Source of the DNA: CAZUZD01 sp964624465
Lineage (GTDB): Bacteria; Planctomycetota; Planctomycetia; Isosphaerales; Isosphaeraceae
Length of the DNA stretch: 56,292 nucleotides
Direction: 5' to 3'
NCBI GenBank assembly: GCA_964624465.1
Contig: CAZUZD010000008.1
Span: 1-56,292 of the forward strand
Shown here: in pieces, positions 10,301-18,557 of the stretch
How the letters are laid out: each line of letters opens with the position of its first letter
Position numbering within the stretch: position 1 is the first letter of the stretch
Translations under genes and position numbers: made by a program
Notes under the pieces: generated by a model
Database searches by the model: none
Seen by the model: only the letters and a program-made list of their open reading frames with translations
Told to the model about the DNA's origin: nothing

Positions 10301-12493
10301 CCGGGGCGATGCCATGTCGAGGCGGGCGCCGTTGCTGACCCACTGGCGGAGCACCTCGTAGTACGGCTCGCCCGGCTTGAGCAGCTGGCCGCCGACGTGC
10401 GGCACGCCGGCCGTCGGCTTCAGGAGCATCAGGCTGTTGTCGGGCGCGGCCAGGTTCGTCCGGCGCGAGGCGTGGTCGTCGGTCAGGGCGCGGAGGTCGA
10501 AGGTCGGGTCATAGCCTCGCAGCGAGAGTTTGAAGCCGTTCTTCCCCTGGGCCGACCCGTGACAGGTGCCCTGGTTGCAGCCCAGGCGGGACATGATCGG
10601 TGCCACGTCGCGGACGTAGTCGACGGCCAGGGGCTCGGTGAGGCCAGAGACCTGCACCGGCACCTCGACGCGACGGTCGCCATAGGCCAGGGTCAGCATC
10701 CCGCGGCCATCGGCCCGGGCGGTCACCAGGCCGGTGGGGGAGACGTCGATCAGCTCGCCGGCCCCGTGGCGCTCGGCCAGGCGGGTCAGGTCGACCCGCT
10801 CGCCCGATTCGAGGGTGCCGGTCACGAGGAGCTGGGCATAGCCATACCGGCTGCTGAGGCCGATCGCCTCGGGCTGGACCGCGATCTTCGCGACCCGGGC
10901 CCCGGCGGGCAGCGTCTCGGCCGAGACGGCATCCTCGGGCCGCGGCAGCCGGGTGACCTCGGCGGCGGCAGAACGGGCCTCGTTCGTCACCGGGGCGGCG
11001 CCGAACTCCTTGACGAGGGCGCCGGTCTCGACGTCGATCAGCCGGATCAGGCCGTCACCGCCGGCGACGGCGAGCTGCTGGCGGTCGGGCCGGATGGCCA
11101 GGGTGTACAGGGCGGTGCTGGGGAAATCCTGCTTCGCGATCAGGGTCACGCCGGCCCGCTCGTAGGCGTCGAGGGTCTTGACCTCGTCGGGGCTCCGCGA
11201 GCTGGCGACCTTGGCCATGATGGCCTTGATGTTGTCGGGCAGGCTGGTGTCGAACTCGTAGCCGTAGACCTTCAGCTCGCTGACGCCGTCGAGCGTGCTG
11301 ATGGCGGCGATCCGCTTGCCGTCGGCGCTGACGTCGACGCCGGTGACGCGGCCCCGCATCGGGTCGAAGCGGCGGATCAGGTTCGAGTCGTCGCCGATGA
11401 CGCGGGCCGTCTGGCGGAAGACCCGGTAGAGCTTGGGCACGCCGTCGGAGCCGCCCACGACGACCTCGTCCCGCTCCGGGTGCCGGGCCACCGTGCCGAT
11501 GCCGCCCTTGAGGGCGCCCGGGGTGATGGAGGTGATGTTGTCGACGAACCGCTGGGTGGCGACCTCGGTGAGCTTGGCCGCCATGTCGCGGCCCACCGAG
11601 ACGACGTGCGAGCCGTCGGCGGTGAAGACCGTGTCCAGGGCCCAGTCGTTGTGCGAGCCCATGAAGAGGACCGACTCGCCGGTCTTCGCATCGATGGCGC
11701 GGACCGAATTGTCGCCGCAGCCGAAGGCGAGCCGGTTGCCGTCGGGCGACCAGCTGACGCCGTAGACGGTGTCGAAGGTCACGGGCACCGAGAGCAGCAG
11801 CGTCCGCTTCGCGACGTCCCAGACCTGGACCTCGCCCATGCGGGCGGGCTGGCCGCCGGTGACGGCCAGGCGGGTGCCGTCGGGCGAGAAAGCCAGCGAC
11901 TCGACGCGCTCCGAGAGGCCGATCAGCCGGCCGACCAGCTCCGAGCCGTCCGCCTTCCAGAGCAGGACCTCGTGGAAGCCGGCCACCGCCAGCAACGAGC
12001 CGTCGGGCGAGTAGTCGAGCGCGGGCACGACCGGCTGGCGGGCGTAAACCGGCGGATGCTCGCGATCGTAGCGGACCACGGCGTTGGCCGGCGTATCGTC
12101 GACGGCGCCGGCGGCGATCCAGCGCTTGACCAGCTCGACGTCGGTGGCGGCGAGCGCCGGCTTGTCCTTGGGCATCAGGGCCTTGCCGTCGGCACCGGCC
12201 GTGATCTGATCGAGCAGGGCGCTCTCCTCCGGCTTGCCTGGCACGATCGCCGGCTCGCCCGACTCGCCGCCCTTCACCAGGCGGTCGAAGGAGGTCATCA
12301 CGTAAGCGGCGTTGGCCTTCGAGGGCTGGTGGCAGCCCTGGCAGTTGGCCTGGAGGATCGGCCGGATCTGCTTGTAGTAGCTGACCGATTCGGCAGCGGG
12401 GGCCTTGGCGTCGTCGGCGCTGGCGGCCGGAGCGATCAGGGCGAGCAGCCCTGCGCCGGCGATCCACTGGATGCACGTCCGCAACCGCACCAT
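7373..12493 (-). CDS. Planctomycete PSCyt1 / WD40 / DUF1549 / DUF1553 multidomain exported cytochrome-like protein
   Basis: The 1706-residue exported protein has a signal peptide (about residues 1-26). A PSCyt1 domain follows with a c-type heme motif CQGCH at residues 51-55. A WD40-type propeller spans about 150-490 (repeats such as YSPDGSLLAVAG, FSPDGTRLAVTGG). A Big2-like Ig domain spans about 540-640. A second cysteine motif CNQGTCH (CX4CH, near 670) opens the DUF1549 part, which contains CNKCHDHPFERW. DUF1553 follows (YVNRLWGYMTGVGII). A coiled-coil (about 1390-1450) and a beta-rich domain interrupt its end. The family is planctomycete-typical, predicted to act in electron transfer or polymer breakdown, but unproven. 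The coupled DUF1501 gene is directly downstream. A possible promoter lies at 12624. Confidence 0.92.
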   Translation of the reverse strand: MVRLRTCIQWIAGAGLLALIAPAASADDAKAPAAESVSYYKQIRPILQANCQGCHQPSKANAAYVMTSFDRLVKGGESGEPAIVPGKPEESALLDQITAGADGKALMPKDKPALAATDVELVKRWIAAGAVDDTPANAVVRYDREHPPVYARQPVVPALDYSPDGSLLAVAGFHEVLLWKADGSELVGRLIGLSERVESLAFSPDGTRLAVTGGQPARMGEVQVWDVAKRTLLLSVPVTFDTVYGVSWSPDGNRLAFGCGDNSVRAIDAKTGESVLFMGSHNDWALDTVFTADGSHVVSVGRDMAAKLTEVATQRFVDNITSITPGALKGGIGTVARHPERDEVVVGGSDGVPKLYRVFRQTARVIGDDSNLIRRFDPMRGRVTGVDVSADGKRIAAISTLDGVSELKVYGYEFDTSLPDNIKAIMAKVASSRSPDEVKTLDAYERAGVTLIAKQDFPSTALYTLAIRPDRQQLAVAGGDGLIRLIDVETGALVKEFGAAPVTNEARSAAAEVTRLPRPEDAVSAETLPAGARVAKIAVQPEAIGLSSRYGYAQLLVTGTLESGERVDLTRLAERHGAGELIDVSPTGLVTARADGRGMLTLAYGDRRVEVPVQVSGLTEPLAVDYVRDVAPIMSRLGCNQGTCHGSAQGKNGFKLSLRGYDPTFDLRALTDDHASRRTNLAAPDNSLMLLKPTAGVPHVGGQLLKPGEPYYEVLRQWVSNGARLDMASPRVAKIELAPTNPIIEAIDARQQFRVLATYVDGTVRDVTREAFIDSGNTEVALANKAGLMTAIRRGEAPILARFEGSYAATTLTVMGDRKGFAWEPPPTWGRIDELVANKWQRLKIRPSGLSTDTEFLRRIYLDLTGLPPTSDAVRAFLADTRDTRVKRAELVEKLIGTKEYVEYWTNKWADLLQVNRKFLGYDGAVAFRAWIRDQVEKNTPYDQFVRSILTASGSNREHPAASYYKILRDPTPTMENTTQLFLGIRFNCNKCHDHPFERWTQDQYYQTAAFFARVGLKDDPESKGRTIGGTAVENPKPLFEAVYDKPEGEVIHERTGKPAEPKFPYGWGGAAPAPAVAETPAPSAEASRRDHLAEWISARENPYFARSYVNRLWGYMTGVGIIEPLDDIRAGNPATNPELLDYLTDEFLKSGFDARHIIRLIANSRTYQLSVAANEWNEDDKTNYSHATARRLPAEVLYDAVFRVTGAQSKIPGVAAGTRAAELPDSEVELPSGFFTTFGRPVRESACECERSSGLQLGPVMALVSGPTLADAIGDPANALNRLVGTEADDKALVNELFLRILNRPATEAELQACLSSFEEVSADHRRLAEELGKAEVDFALKRPQLERVRDAAIAGAEAAIAAYQTELTPRLAELERQRTERIAQAEKALAEYEAGPFNARIAEWEKGQSAQVRWSTLMPTALAAEGAAKLTAEADGSVVASGENQKTTYTVTTETDLTDLTGFRLEALAPGRAPDGNFVITEFEVFAAPKADPSKPVKVELQNPLADFTQTNFAIAKVIDGNAGDAGSGWAVHPATGVVHWATFDAKAPVGAPGGTILTFKIHHRFNGNVYQLGKFRVSATRVPGPVGLGLAEPLRAIVGTAPELRSDADRETLRQYHRKLDPEWRNRSAAIAAAQAPVPPDARLNELKAALAVAQRPVMPDARLVQLRQDIDMSVRQDATRRVTAAQDIAWALINSPAFLFNH

Positions 12494-12623
12494 GGCAACA
12501 CACTCCCGTGGCGGAACGCTGCGCGTCGATGTCGTGAAGAGCTGGCAGGCGGGACCGAGGGACCGCTCGCAAACGGTCCGTCGGCGCTGGATCGGTGGCA
12601 GAGACAGATCCCGGCAGGATCAA

Positions 12624-12629
12624 ATTGTA
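12624..12629 (-). promoter_or_regulatory. Candidate -10 element for the PSCyt gene
   Basis: On the minus strand this reads TACAAT (five of six matches to consensus) in an AT-rich island within the 203-base gap between the glycosyltransferase stop and the PSCyt start. The -35 region is poor (CTGGCG at 17 bases). The leader would be about 125 bases. Confidence 0.25.
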
Positions 12630-12696
12630 CAACAAACCTTGGCACACGCCAGAGACTTCGCCCGATCCGGCAGGTCGCCTCGGTCGTCGCGGCCGA

Positions 12697-13998
12697 TCAG
12701 ACCGGATCGATCCGGGCATCCCCGGTGACCGGATCGGAGCGGCTGGCACGCGTTGCCAGGGCCTCGATCTGCTCGCAGGCGAGGCCCAGCGGGTCGCCCT
12801 CGCGGAGCCGGGGCGCCAGGGCCCGGCAGCGGTCCGCGACGGCTCGGTCGGCCAGCAGGGCGTCGAGGCTGGCGGCCACGCGGTCGGCGGTGAACCGCTT
12901 CGGGGCCAGGCTCGTGCCGAGCCCGAGCCGTCGCACCCGGGCGGCGTTGTCGAACTGGTCGTGCGCCATCGGGCGGATGAGCTGCGGCACCCCGGCGGCC
13001 AGCGCCTGCGCCGTGGTCCCGATGCCGCCGTGATGCACCAGCGCCGCGGCGTACGGCAGGATCTGGCTGAACGGGACATACGGCAGGTGCAGCACGCCGG
13101 GCGGCAGGTCGGCGGGCACCTGATCGGCGAACCGGGTCAGGAGCACGGCCCGACGGCCCTGCTGCCGGCAGGCGGCCACGACCGGCTCGAAGACCGAGCG
13201 CCCGAAGACGTTCGCCGATCCCGGGGCCACGACGATCGGGGGCGCCCCGGCGGCGAGGAAGGCGTCCAGTTCCCAGGATCGCTCGGTCGCATCGCTCTCG
13301 TCGTAGAGCGGGAAGCCCACGAGCCGCAGCTGCGCCGGCCAGTCGGGCTGACGCGCAGCGTACCACTCCGGGAACAGGCCGAGCACGAGGTCGGGCGCGT
13401 GCCACCACGATTCCATCAGCCGGCGGACCGGCGGCAGGCCGAGCGTGGCGCGGAACCGGTTCAGCGGGGCGCCCAGCGCCCGGTCCACGACCAGGGTATC
13501 GATCATCCGGTACAGCAGCCGCTTGCCCCCCTTCGGCAGCCAGCGCAGCGCCCCCAGGCCGGGCAGCTCGGGGAACTCGTGGACGCTCCGCAAGACCGCC
13601 GGCTGGAGGTGGACCGAGACCAGCGGCAGACCGAGCGTTTCGTGCGCGATTCGAGCCGAGAGGCCGAGCGAGCCGGCGATCAGCGTGAGCGGCTCGGGCG
13701 CGGCGGCCGCCTCGGCCCGGATCGCCTCGTAGACGATCGGCAGGCTCTGCTCGACGTAGCGGCCGACCACCTGGATGGCGCGCTGGGGCTGCCAGAGCTC
13801 GGGGTCGCGGATGCCGGCGAGGAATTCCTCCGCCGTCCCGACGGGGATCAGCCGCAGGCCGTGGTGATCGCAGAGCGGCTGGAAGTAGGGGCTGGTCAGG
13901 ACGCTGACCTGGTGGCCGCGCGACCGGAGCCGCAGCGCCAGGGCGATCAGCGGGTGGACGTCCCCGGCGCTGCCGACGGGGATGAGCAGGTAGCGCAC
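12697..13998 (-). CDS. UGT/MGT-family glycosyltransferase (GT1/GT28-like)
   Basis: This GT-B fold glycosyltransferase transfers a sugar from a nucleotide donor to a lipid or small-molecule acceptor. The 433-residue protein has an N-terminal Rossmann start (MRYLLIPVGSAGDVHPLIAL, the acceptor domain). The C-terminal donor site signature LVHHGGIGTTAQALAAGVPQ is followed by RPMAHDQFDNAARVRRLGLG, typical of UDP-glycosyltransferases and of macrolide/sterol transferases such as MGT. No membrane helices are visible. The ATG begins the Rossmann strand directly, as in relatives. The acceptor cannot be predicted. It lies 81 bases downstream of the dtd gene on the same strand, so it may share that transcript. 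Confidence 0.88.
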   Translation of the reverse strand: MRYLLIPVGSAGDVHPLIALALRLRSRGHQVSVLTSPYFQPLCDHHGLRLIPVGTAEEFLAGIRDPELWQPQRAIQVVGRYVEQSLPIVYEAIRAEAAAAPEPLTLIAGSLGLSARIAHETLGLPLVSVHLQPAVLRSVHEFPELPGLGALRWLPKGGKRLLYRMIDTLVVDRALGAPLNRFRATLGLPPVRRLMESWWHAPDLVLGLFPEWYAARQPDWPAQLRLVGFPLYDESDATERSWELDAFLAAGAPPIVVAPGSANVFGRSVFEPVVAACRQQGRRAVLLTRFADQVPADLPPGVLHLPYVPFSQILPYAAALVHHGGIGTTAQALAAGVPQLIRPMAHDQFDNAARVRRLGLGTSLAPKRFTADRVAASLDALLADRAVADRCRALAPRLREGDPLGLACEQIEALATRASRSDPVTGDARIDPV

Positions 13999-14079
13999 GC
14001 GACGACCCCCTCGGACGCCGGCGGGATCGGCCCGCCCCGGGCCGGATCGCGACGTCGCGCCCCGATGTCCGCATCTTGC

Positions 14080-14529
14080 TCAGAAGCCGCGGCGGCTGTC
14101 CAGGAGCAGGGTGACGGGCCCGTCGTTGACCAGCTCGACCTCCATGTGGGCGCGGAAGACCCCGGTGGCCGTCGGGACCCCGGCCGCGGCGACGGCGGCC
14201 ACGAACCGGGCATACAGTCGTTCGGCCTCCTCGGGCGCCGCCGCCTCGATGAAGCTGGGGCGGCGACCCTTGCGGCAATCGCCCAGGAGCGTGAACTGGC
14301 TGACGGCGAGCACCCCGCCGCCGGCCTCGGCCACGTCGCGGTTCATCTTGCCGTCGGCGTCGGCGAAGGCCCGCAGACCGACGACCTTCTCAGCCAGTCG
14401 CACGGCGTCGTCCTCGGTATCGCCGCGGGCGACGCCCAGGAGCACCAGCCAGCCGGTACCGATGGCCCCGGCGACCTGGCCGTCCACCGTGACCGAGGCA
14501 CGCGTGACCCGCTGCAGGACCGCTCTCAT
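14080..14529 (-). CDS. dtd: D-aminoacyl-tRNA deacylase
   Basis: This RNA-templated editing enzyme hydrolyses D-aminoacyl-tRNA (and mischarged Gly-tRNAAla), recycling tRNA in the cytoplasm. The 149-residue length is normal for the family. The start MRAVLQRVTRASVTVDG, the SQFTLLGDCRKGRRPSF segment and the C-terminal NDGPVTLLLDS motif are diagnostic. The catalytic-pocket SQ and the NxGPxT motif are intact, but the Gly-cisPro region itself reads FRAHMEVE rather than the more usual FGADMxVE, which I note as a mild deviation. It starts 32 bases after the asparagine synthase stop, so the two are probably cotranscribed. Confidence 0.93.
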   Translation of the reverse strand: MRAVLQRVTRASVTVDGQVAGAIGTGWLVLLGVARGDTEDDAVRLAEKVVGLRAFADADGKMNRDVAEAGGGVLAVSQFTLLGDCRKGRRPSFIEAAAPEEAERLYARFVAAVAAAGVPTATGVFRAHMEVELVNDGPVTLLLDSRRGF

Positions 14530-14561
14530 CGCGTGGCTCCCCGTCGCGCCGGACCCTCGGA

Positions 14562-16568
14562 TCAGGCGACGGCGGACTCGGCCACCTCGTCGCGGGTCTT
14601 GTACTGGGTGGGGAACCGGTTGCCGGCATACTCCGGCGCGGTCCACTGGGGCAGCTCGCAGAGCCCGCCGCCGAGGAACAGGTGGTGCCAGAGCTGGGTC
14701 GAGACGACGCTGGTCAGGCCCAGGTCGTAGACGAACCGCCGCGCGGTGACCCGGGGGATCGAGCGCTGCCACCAGACCTGGTTGGCCACGGCCTCGGGGT
14801 CGAAGTACCCGGTCTTGCGAAGCGACTCGGGGCTGAGCAACTGGTCGACCCAGGCCGGCCGGTGGTTGCCCAGGAAGGTACCCGAGAGGCTGGCCCGGAA
14901 CATGGTCTTGGGGCGGTTGGCGATCTGGGCCGGCAGGGTGCGGGCGGCAACCTGACGGAGGAGCCACTTCTCGGTCATGCCGTTGAGCTTGTACTCGGTG
15001 CCGATCTGCGAGCAGAACTGGATCACGTCGTCGTCGAGGAACGGGTACCGCGCCTCGATCGAGTTGTGCATCGCGATCCGGTCGCCCTTGGAGATCATCA
15101 GCAGGCCGGCGAGCATGACCTTGTAGCCGATGTACAGTGACCGGTTCAGCGGGTGCCACTTCGTGATCCGGTCGTTGGTCAGGTCCAGATCGGCAAACGG
15201 ATCGCTGTCGCGCAGCTCGGCGCGGAGGTCGCGGCTGAACAGGACCGGGCGGACCTGGCCCAGCAGCTCGTAGAGATCCTGCTGGGCGGGCCGGACGCCA
15301 CGCATGGCCATCAGCGGCGGCTGCCGCTCGCTGCCGCCGCCGACGGCCAGGAGGGCCAGCTTGCGGCCGGCGGTGGGCAGCCAGCTGCCGACATTGTCGC
15401 CGATCCAGTTGCGGACCTTCTGGGACTTGAACCAGACGTAGCCGGCCAGCGCCTCGTCGGCCCCCTCGCCGGTGAGCGCGACCTTGTACCCCTGCTCGTG
15501 CACGGCCCCGGCCAGCTTCATGAGCGTGGCGCACGAGGTGTCGAGCACGGGGCCCTCGGCGGCCACGATCAGCTCGGGGAAGGCGTTGACGATCCCGCTC
15601 CGGTCCATGTCCACGACCGTCAGCTTCGATCCGAGCACGGCGGCGGCCTCGGCCGCGGGTCCGCGCTCGTCGGGGCCGGCCTTCGTCAGGCCGACGGTGA
15701 ACGACGGCACCGCGTGGCCCCGCTGCTTCGAGCTCATGCCGAGCACGACCGTCGAGTCGAGCCCGCCGCTGATGTAGCTGACCACCGGCACGTCGCCCCG
15801 GAGCCGACGCTCGACCGACTGCCGCATCAGGGCTTCCAGCTCGTCGACCAGTGGGGTCGGGTCCTGGAGCCGGCGCTCTTGGCCGTCGTCGGGGAAGTCG
15901 AGGTCCCAGTACTGGTGCTTGGCGACCCGACCGTCCTTCACCTTGAGGAAGTGGCCCGGCGGCAGCGAGTGGATCCCCTCGAAGTAGGTCCGGGTGGTGC
16001 CCGAGCAGAAGAACGTGAAGAGGTGGTCGATCCCCTTGTGGTCGGCCTTCGCCTGGACCATGCCCGAGGCCAGCAGTGCCTTGATCTCCGAGCCCCAGAG
16101 CAGCCAGCCATCGGCCTCGGTGTAGTACAGCGGGCAGATGCCGACGCGGTCGCGGCCCAGCACCAGGGTGCGGTTGGGGCGGTCCCAGAGCGAGACGGCG
16201 AACTGGCCGCGCGCCTTCTCGAACATCTCCAGGCCGCGGTCCTCGTAGAGGTGAACCCAGGCCTCGGTGTCGCAGCGGGTGGCCAGGTGGTGGCCTCGGG
16301 CGAGCAACTCCTGGCGCAGCTCGGGGTACTCGAACAGCTCGCCGTTGAACGCGACCCAGAGGGTCTGGTCCTCGTTCGGGATCGGCTGGCGGCCGCCGGC
16401 GAGGTCGACGATCGAGAGCCGGCGGGCACCCAGGGCGACCCCGGGCTCCTTATGGTAATGCTCGTCGTCGGGGCCGCGATGGGCGATCGCGCCGGTCATC
16501 GCCAGCAGGACGTCGGTCGGAAACTCGCGAGTCCCGGTCAGGTCGAAGGCGCCGGCGATACCGCACAT
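14562..16568 (-). CDS. asnB: Asparagine synthase (glutamine-hydrolysing)
   Basis: This cytoplasmic enzyme makes asparagine from aspartate, ATP and glutamine, or a related amidotransferase product. The 668-residue protein has the Ntn glutaminase domain first, with catalytic Cys2 (MCGIAGAFDL), and IAHRGPDDE and FNGELFEYPELR downstream. The synthetase domain begins near residue 240 with the PP-loop ISGGLDSTVVLGMSS at about 265, followed by ALTGEGADEALAGY and a conserved SIEARYPFLD. Length and motif order match AsnB of the WP-type found in actinobacteria and planctomycetes (about 630-670 residues). No partner genes indicate a specialised pathway, so housekeeping asparagine synthesis is the simplest reading. 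Confidence 0.93.
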   Translation of the reverse strand: MCGIAGAFDLTGTREFPTDVLLAMTGAIAHRGPDDEHYHKEPGVALGARRLSIVDLAGGRQPIPNEDQTLWVAFNGELFEYPELRQELLARGHHLATRCDTEAWVHLYEDRGLEMFEKARGQFAVSLWDRPNRTLVLGRDRVGICPLYYTEADGWLLWGSEIKALLASGMVQAKADHKGIDHLFTFFCSGTTRTYFEGIHSLPPGHFLKVKDGRVAKHQYWDLDFPDDGQERRLQDPTPLVDELEALMRQSVERRLRGDVPVVSYISGGLDSTVVLGMSSKQRGHAVPSFTVGLTKAGPDERGPAAEAAAVLGSKLTVVDMDRSGIVNAFPELIVAAEGPVLDTSCATLMKLAGAVHEQGYKVALTGEGADEALAGYVWFKSQKVRNWIGDNVGSWLPTAGRKLALLAVGGGSERQPPLMAMRGVRPAQQDLYELLGQVRPVLFSRDLRAELRDSDPFADLDLTNDRITKWHPLNRSLYIGYKVMLAGLLMISKGDRIAMHNSIEARYPFLDDDVIQFCSQIGTEYKLNGMTEKWLLRQVAARTLPAQIANRPKTMFRASLSGTFLGNHRPAWVDQLLSPESLRKTGYFDPEAVANQVWWQRSIPRVTARRFVYDLGLTSVVSTQLWHHLFLGGGLCELPQWTAPEYAGNRFPTQYKTRDEVAESAVA

Positions 16569-16696
16569 GAGGTCTCTGGCTCCCGAAAACCGTGCTCAAG
16601 CCGCGCCCGCAGGGGCCAACGCCACCGTGCCCCGGCCGGGGAGGACCGTCCCCGGGACCGGCGTGGACCTTGGCCGGACAGCCCGCCCGGCCCGCA

Positions 16697-16702
16697 AGTA
16701 TA
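16697..16702 (-). promoter_or_regulatory. Candidate -10 element for asnB
   Basis: TATACT on the minus strand (five of six) lies within the only AT-rich patch (16693-16716) of the gap upstream of asnB. There is no convincing -35. The implied leader is about 120 bases. Confidence 0.25.
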
Positions 16703-16817
16703 CCCTAAATTTCCAGGTCGCTGCGGCGCGAACTGGTGCCGTTCCCCCCGGGCAGTGCCGGTCGGGGAGCGGGGAGGCCGACGCGGTCGGTCCGGGTCGG
16801 GTCGCCTGGGCTTGCCC

Positions 16818-16976
16818 TCAGGCGTCGGGCCCGTCGAACGAGAAGGGCAGGCCGGGCACCTGGGCCGGTCGGCGACGGCTCGCCCGCCAGTAGGCGATCG
16901 AGCCGAGGACGCCGATGAGCACGGTGCCGAACCGGAAGATCAGGCCACGCGGGCCGACTGGGACGTAGAACGCCAC
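16818..16976 (-). CDS. Possible 52-residue single-pass membrane peptide
   Basis: This is a candidate small gene with no recognised family. It starts at a GTG (16974-16976) with GAGGA eight bases upstream, overlaps the end of the nitrilase gene by 37 bases, and encodes one membrane helix (GLIFRFGTVLIGVLGSIAYW) followed by a basic stretch (RASRRRP) and a short tail. The charge pattern (basic residues directly after the helix) fits a real single-pass protein. Against it, the frame is open much further upstream, as GC-rich frames often are here, and I cannot test conservation. Confidence 0.4.
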   Translation of the reverse strand: MAFYVPVGPRGLIFRFGTVLIGVLGSIAYWRASRRRPAQVPGLPFSFDGPDA

Positions 16977-17788
16977 GAGCGGGGTCCTCGACGGGGGTGG
17001 AGAGTCACGTCGGAGAGCAGCAGCTGCTCGCCATCTCCCGCCACGACGGGCGGGCCGTGGTGGCCGTCGCAGATGCTGCTGGCGCCGGCGAATCGGTCGG
17101 GCAGCCGCTCGGCAATCCAGGTCCCGAGCAGCGGGATGGTCGTGTGGGTCGGGCCGCACTGGTTGGCGAAGACCACCGGCACGCCCAGGTCGCAGGCCGC
17201 CTTGGCGGGGATGGCGCCGGACATCGGACCGACGTGGCCCATCAGCCAGTGCGGCTTGCCCGTGTCCCGGTTCGCGAAGTGAGGCCAGGCGGCCGAGACG
17301 ACCGCCAGGTCGACCTGATCGCGATAATCGGCCCAGACCCGGCGATAGATCATGTCGGCGCAGATCGCCAGGCCGACCCGGCCGAAGGGGGTCGTCACCA
17401 CCAGCGATCCGCGGCCCGGCCGGAACCGGAACCGCTCCCAGAACACGAGGTGCCGCTTGCGGTAGACGTGCACGCTGCCGTCGGGCAGGCAGAGCGCCAG
17501 CGCGTCGTAGAGGTCGCGGCCGTGCCGCTCGACGAACCCGGCGGCGATGCACAGGTCCCAGCGCCGGCTGCGCTGCCGCAGGTGGGCGAGTGTGGGGCCG
17601 TCGACCGTCTCGCCCACCGGGGAGTAGTCGGGCAGCAGGCCGTAGCCGGTGTTGAACATCTCCGGCAGGACGGCCAGCCGGGCCCCGGCCCGGTGCGCCT
17701 CGCGCAGCAGGCCATCGGCCCGCTCGAGGTTCTCGGGAACCGCCAGCATTCGGGCCGGCATCTGAATCGCGGCAACGACCAGCTTCAC
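16940..17788 (-). CDS. Nitrilase/carbon-nitrogen hydrolase superfamily protein
   Basis: This superfamily hydrolyses amides, nitriles or carbamoyl compounds using a Glu-Lys-Cys triad. The protein is 282 residues from the GTG at 17788, chosen because GAGGAGGGA lies about seven bases upstream and because the fold starts there (KLVVAAIQM). The triad is visible: Glu in LAVLPEMFNTGY, Lys in YRKRHLVFWE, and Cys in VGLAICADMIYRRVW. A longer frame exists upstream but has no domain sequence. The substrate is unknown; the sequence resembles omega-amidase/N-carbamoyl hydrolase-like members only generally. The C-terminal 20 residues are Arg/Ser-rich and probably not part of the core. Confidence 0.87.
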   Translation of the reverse strand: MKLVVAAIQMPARMLAVPENLERADGLLREAHRAGARLAVLPEMFNTGYGLLPDYSPVGETVDGPTLAHLRQRSRRWDLCIAAGFVERHGRDLYDALALCLPDGSVHVYRKRHLVFWERFRFRPGRGSLVVTTPFGRVGLAICADMIYRRVWADYRDQVDLAVVSAAWPHFANRDTGKPHWLMGHVGPMSGAIPAKAACDLGVPVVFANQCGPTHTTIPLLGTWIAERLPDRFAGASSICDGHHGPPVVAGDGEQLLLSDVTLHPRRGPRSWRSTSQSARVA

Positions 17789-18104
17789 GCGCCCATCCCT
17801 CCTCGTCCTTGCGGAGGCGACGACTTCGGACCGCGACCCGTCCCCGGTGCGCGGGGTCTCGGGCCAGGTCGTCACGGTGCTCGGCGGTCGACCGAACATG
17901 CTCATTGGATATCGGCGGGGCCGTGGGGAGAGTCTGAGGACTTCTCGGGCCCCACCGCAAACGTCATTCCAAGGAGTTCATCACGCTGATCGGACGCCGC
18001 ACCCGAATCGGCGGGGACTGTAGCCCAGGCCGTCGGACGTGCCTAGGCGAGAAAATAGACCTACGCTCTCCCGGGGGAGAGCGGCAGGCCACTGGCCGCA
18101 GCCG
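17789..18104. other. 316-base gap between the PEGA lipoprotein and nitrilase genes
   Basis: Contains the nitrilase ribosome site (around 17797-17806) and the terminator of the PEGA gene (18065-18082). I see no other gene or clear promoter here. Confidence 0.5.
18050..18082 (-). terminator. Terminator hairpin after the PEGA lipoprotein gene
   Basis: GCTCTCCC at 18065-18072 pairs perfectly with GGGAGAGC at 18075-18082 with a minimal loop. On the minus strand it is followed, after about eight bases, by TATTTT. It is 22 bases past the stop codon. Confidence 0.55.
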
Positions 18105-18557
18105 TCAGAACCCGAAGAAGCCCAGAAACCCGCCCCGGCGTTCGGGGGGCGGGAACTTGGCCTGGCTCCGCAAGGCCTCCGCCCGGCCGGAGAGCTCGCC
18201 GGGGCTCGGATTCGTGGCCGGCGCCATCGTGTACACGAACTCGCGGTCGTCCCGGAGCGTGAACGGCAGGAGGTTCTCGGTGAAGAAGTCCGTCAGCGCG
18301 TTGTCGTACCAGGGCGCCTTGATCGGCTGGAGGATCCGCTGCGTCTGGTAGCCGTCGGCCACCAGCACGATCTCGCGGTCGCCGTAGTATGTGAAGCCCC
18401 GCGAGACCGGCGCCGGCCCCAGCTCCTCGCCATTGACGTACACCAGCGCGCCCGGTGGCGTGCTTCGGATCGTGTAGCGCCGCTCGACGCAACCGGCCGC
18501 CAGGGCCGCCAGCGCGGCAACCGCGATCAGTGGTCGGCGGATCCGGTCCCGGTTCAT
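18105..18557 (-). CDS. PEGA-domain lipoprotein
   Basis: The 150-residue protein has a lipoprotein signal (RRPLIAVAALAALAAGC, lipobox LAAGC), so it is predicted to be membrane-anchored by a lipidated cysteine. A PEGA domain follows (YTIRSTPPGALVYVNGEELG, about residues 26-75), a beta-rich surface domain of unclear role common in planctomycetes and delta-proteobacteria. The remaining half (TDFFTENLLPFTLRDDREFVY) matches nothing I recognise. The ATG at 18557 is favoured because AGGAGG lies five bases upstream. The gene is transcribed away from pepA and ends at a terminator hairpin, so it is probably monocistronic. Confidence 0.85.
   Translation of the reverse strand: MNRDRIRRPLIAVAALAALAAGCVERRYTIRSTPPGALVYVNGEELGPAPVSRGFTYYGDREIVLVADGYQTQRILQPIKAPWYDNALTDFFTENLLPFTLRDDREFVYTMAPATNPSPGELSGRAEALRSQAKFPPPERRGGFLGFFGF

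Noticed and set aside
7376..13033. Very long plus-strand open frame antisense to the PSCyt gene
   Set aside because: Third-position GC bias keeps this opposite frame open; its translation is Gly/Arg/Asp-rich with no domain, and the minus strand has clear domains throughout.
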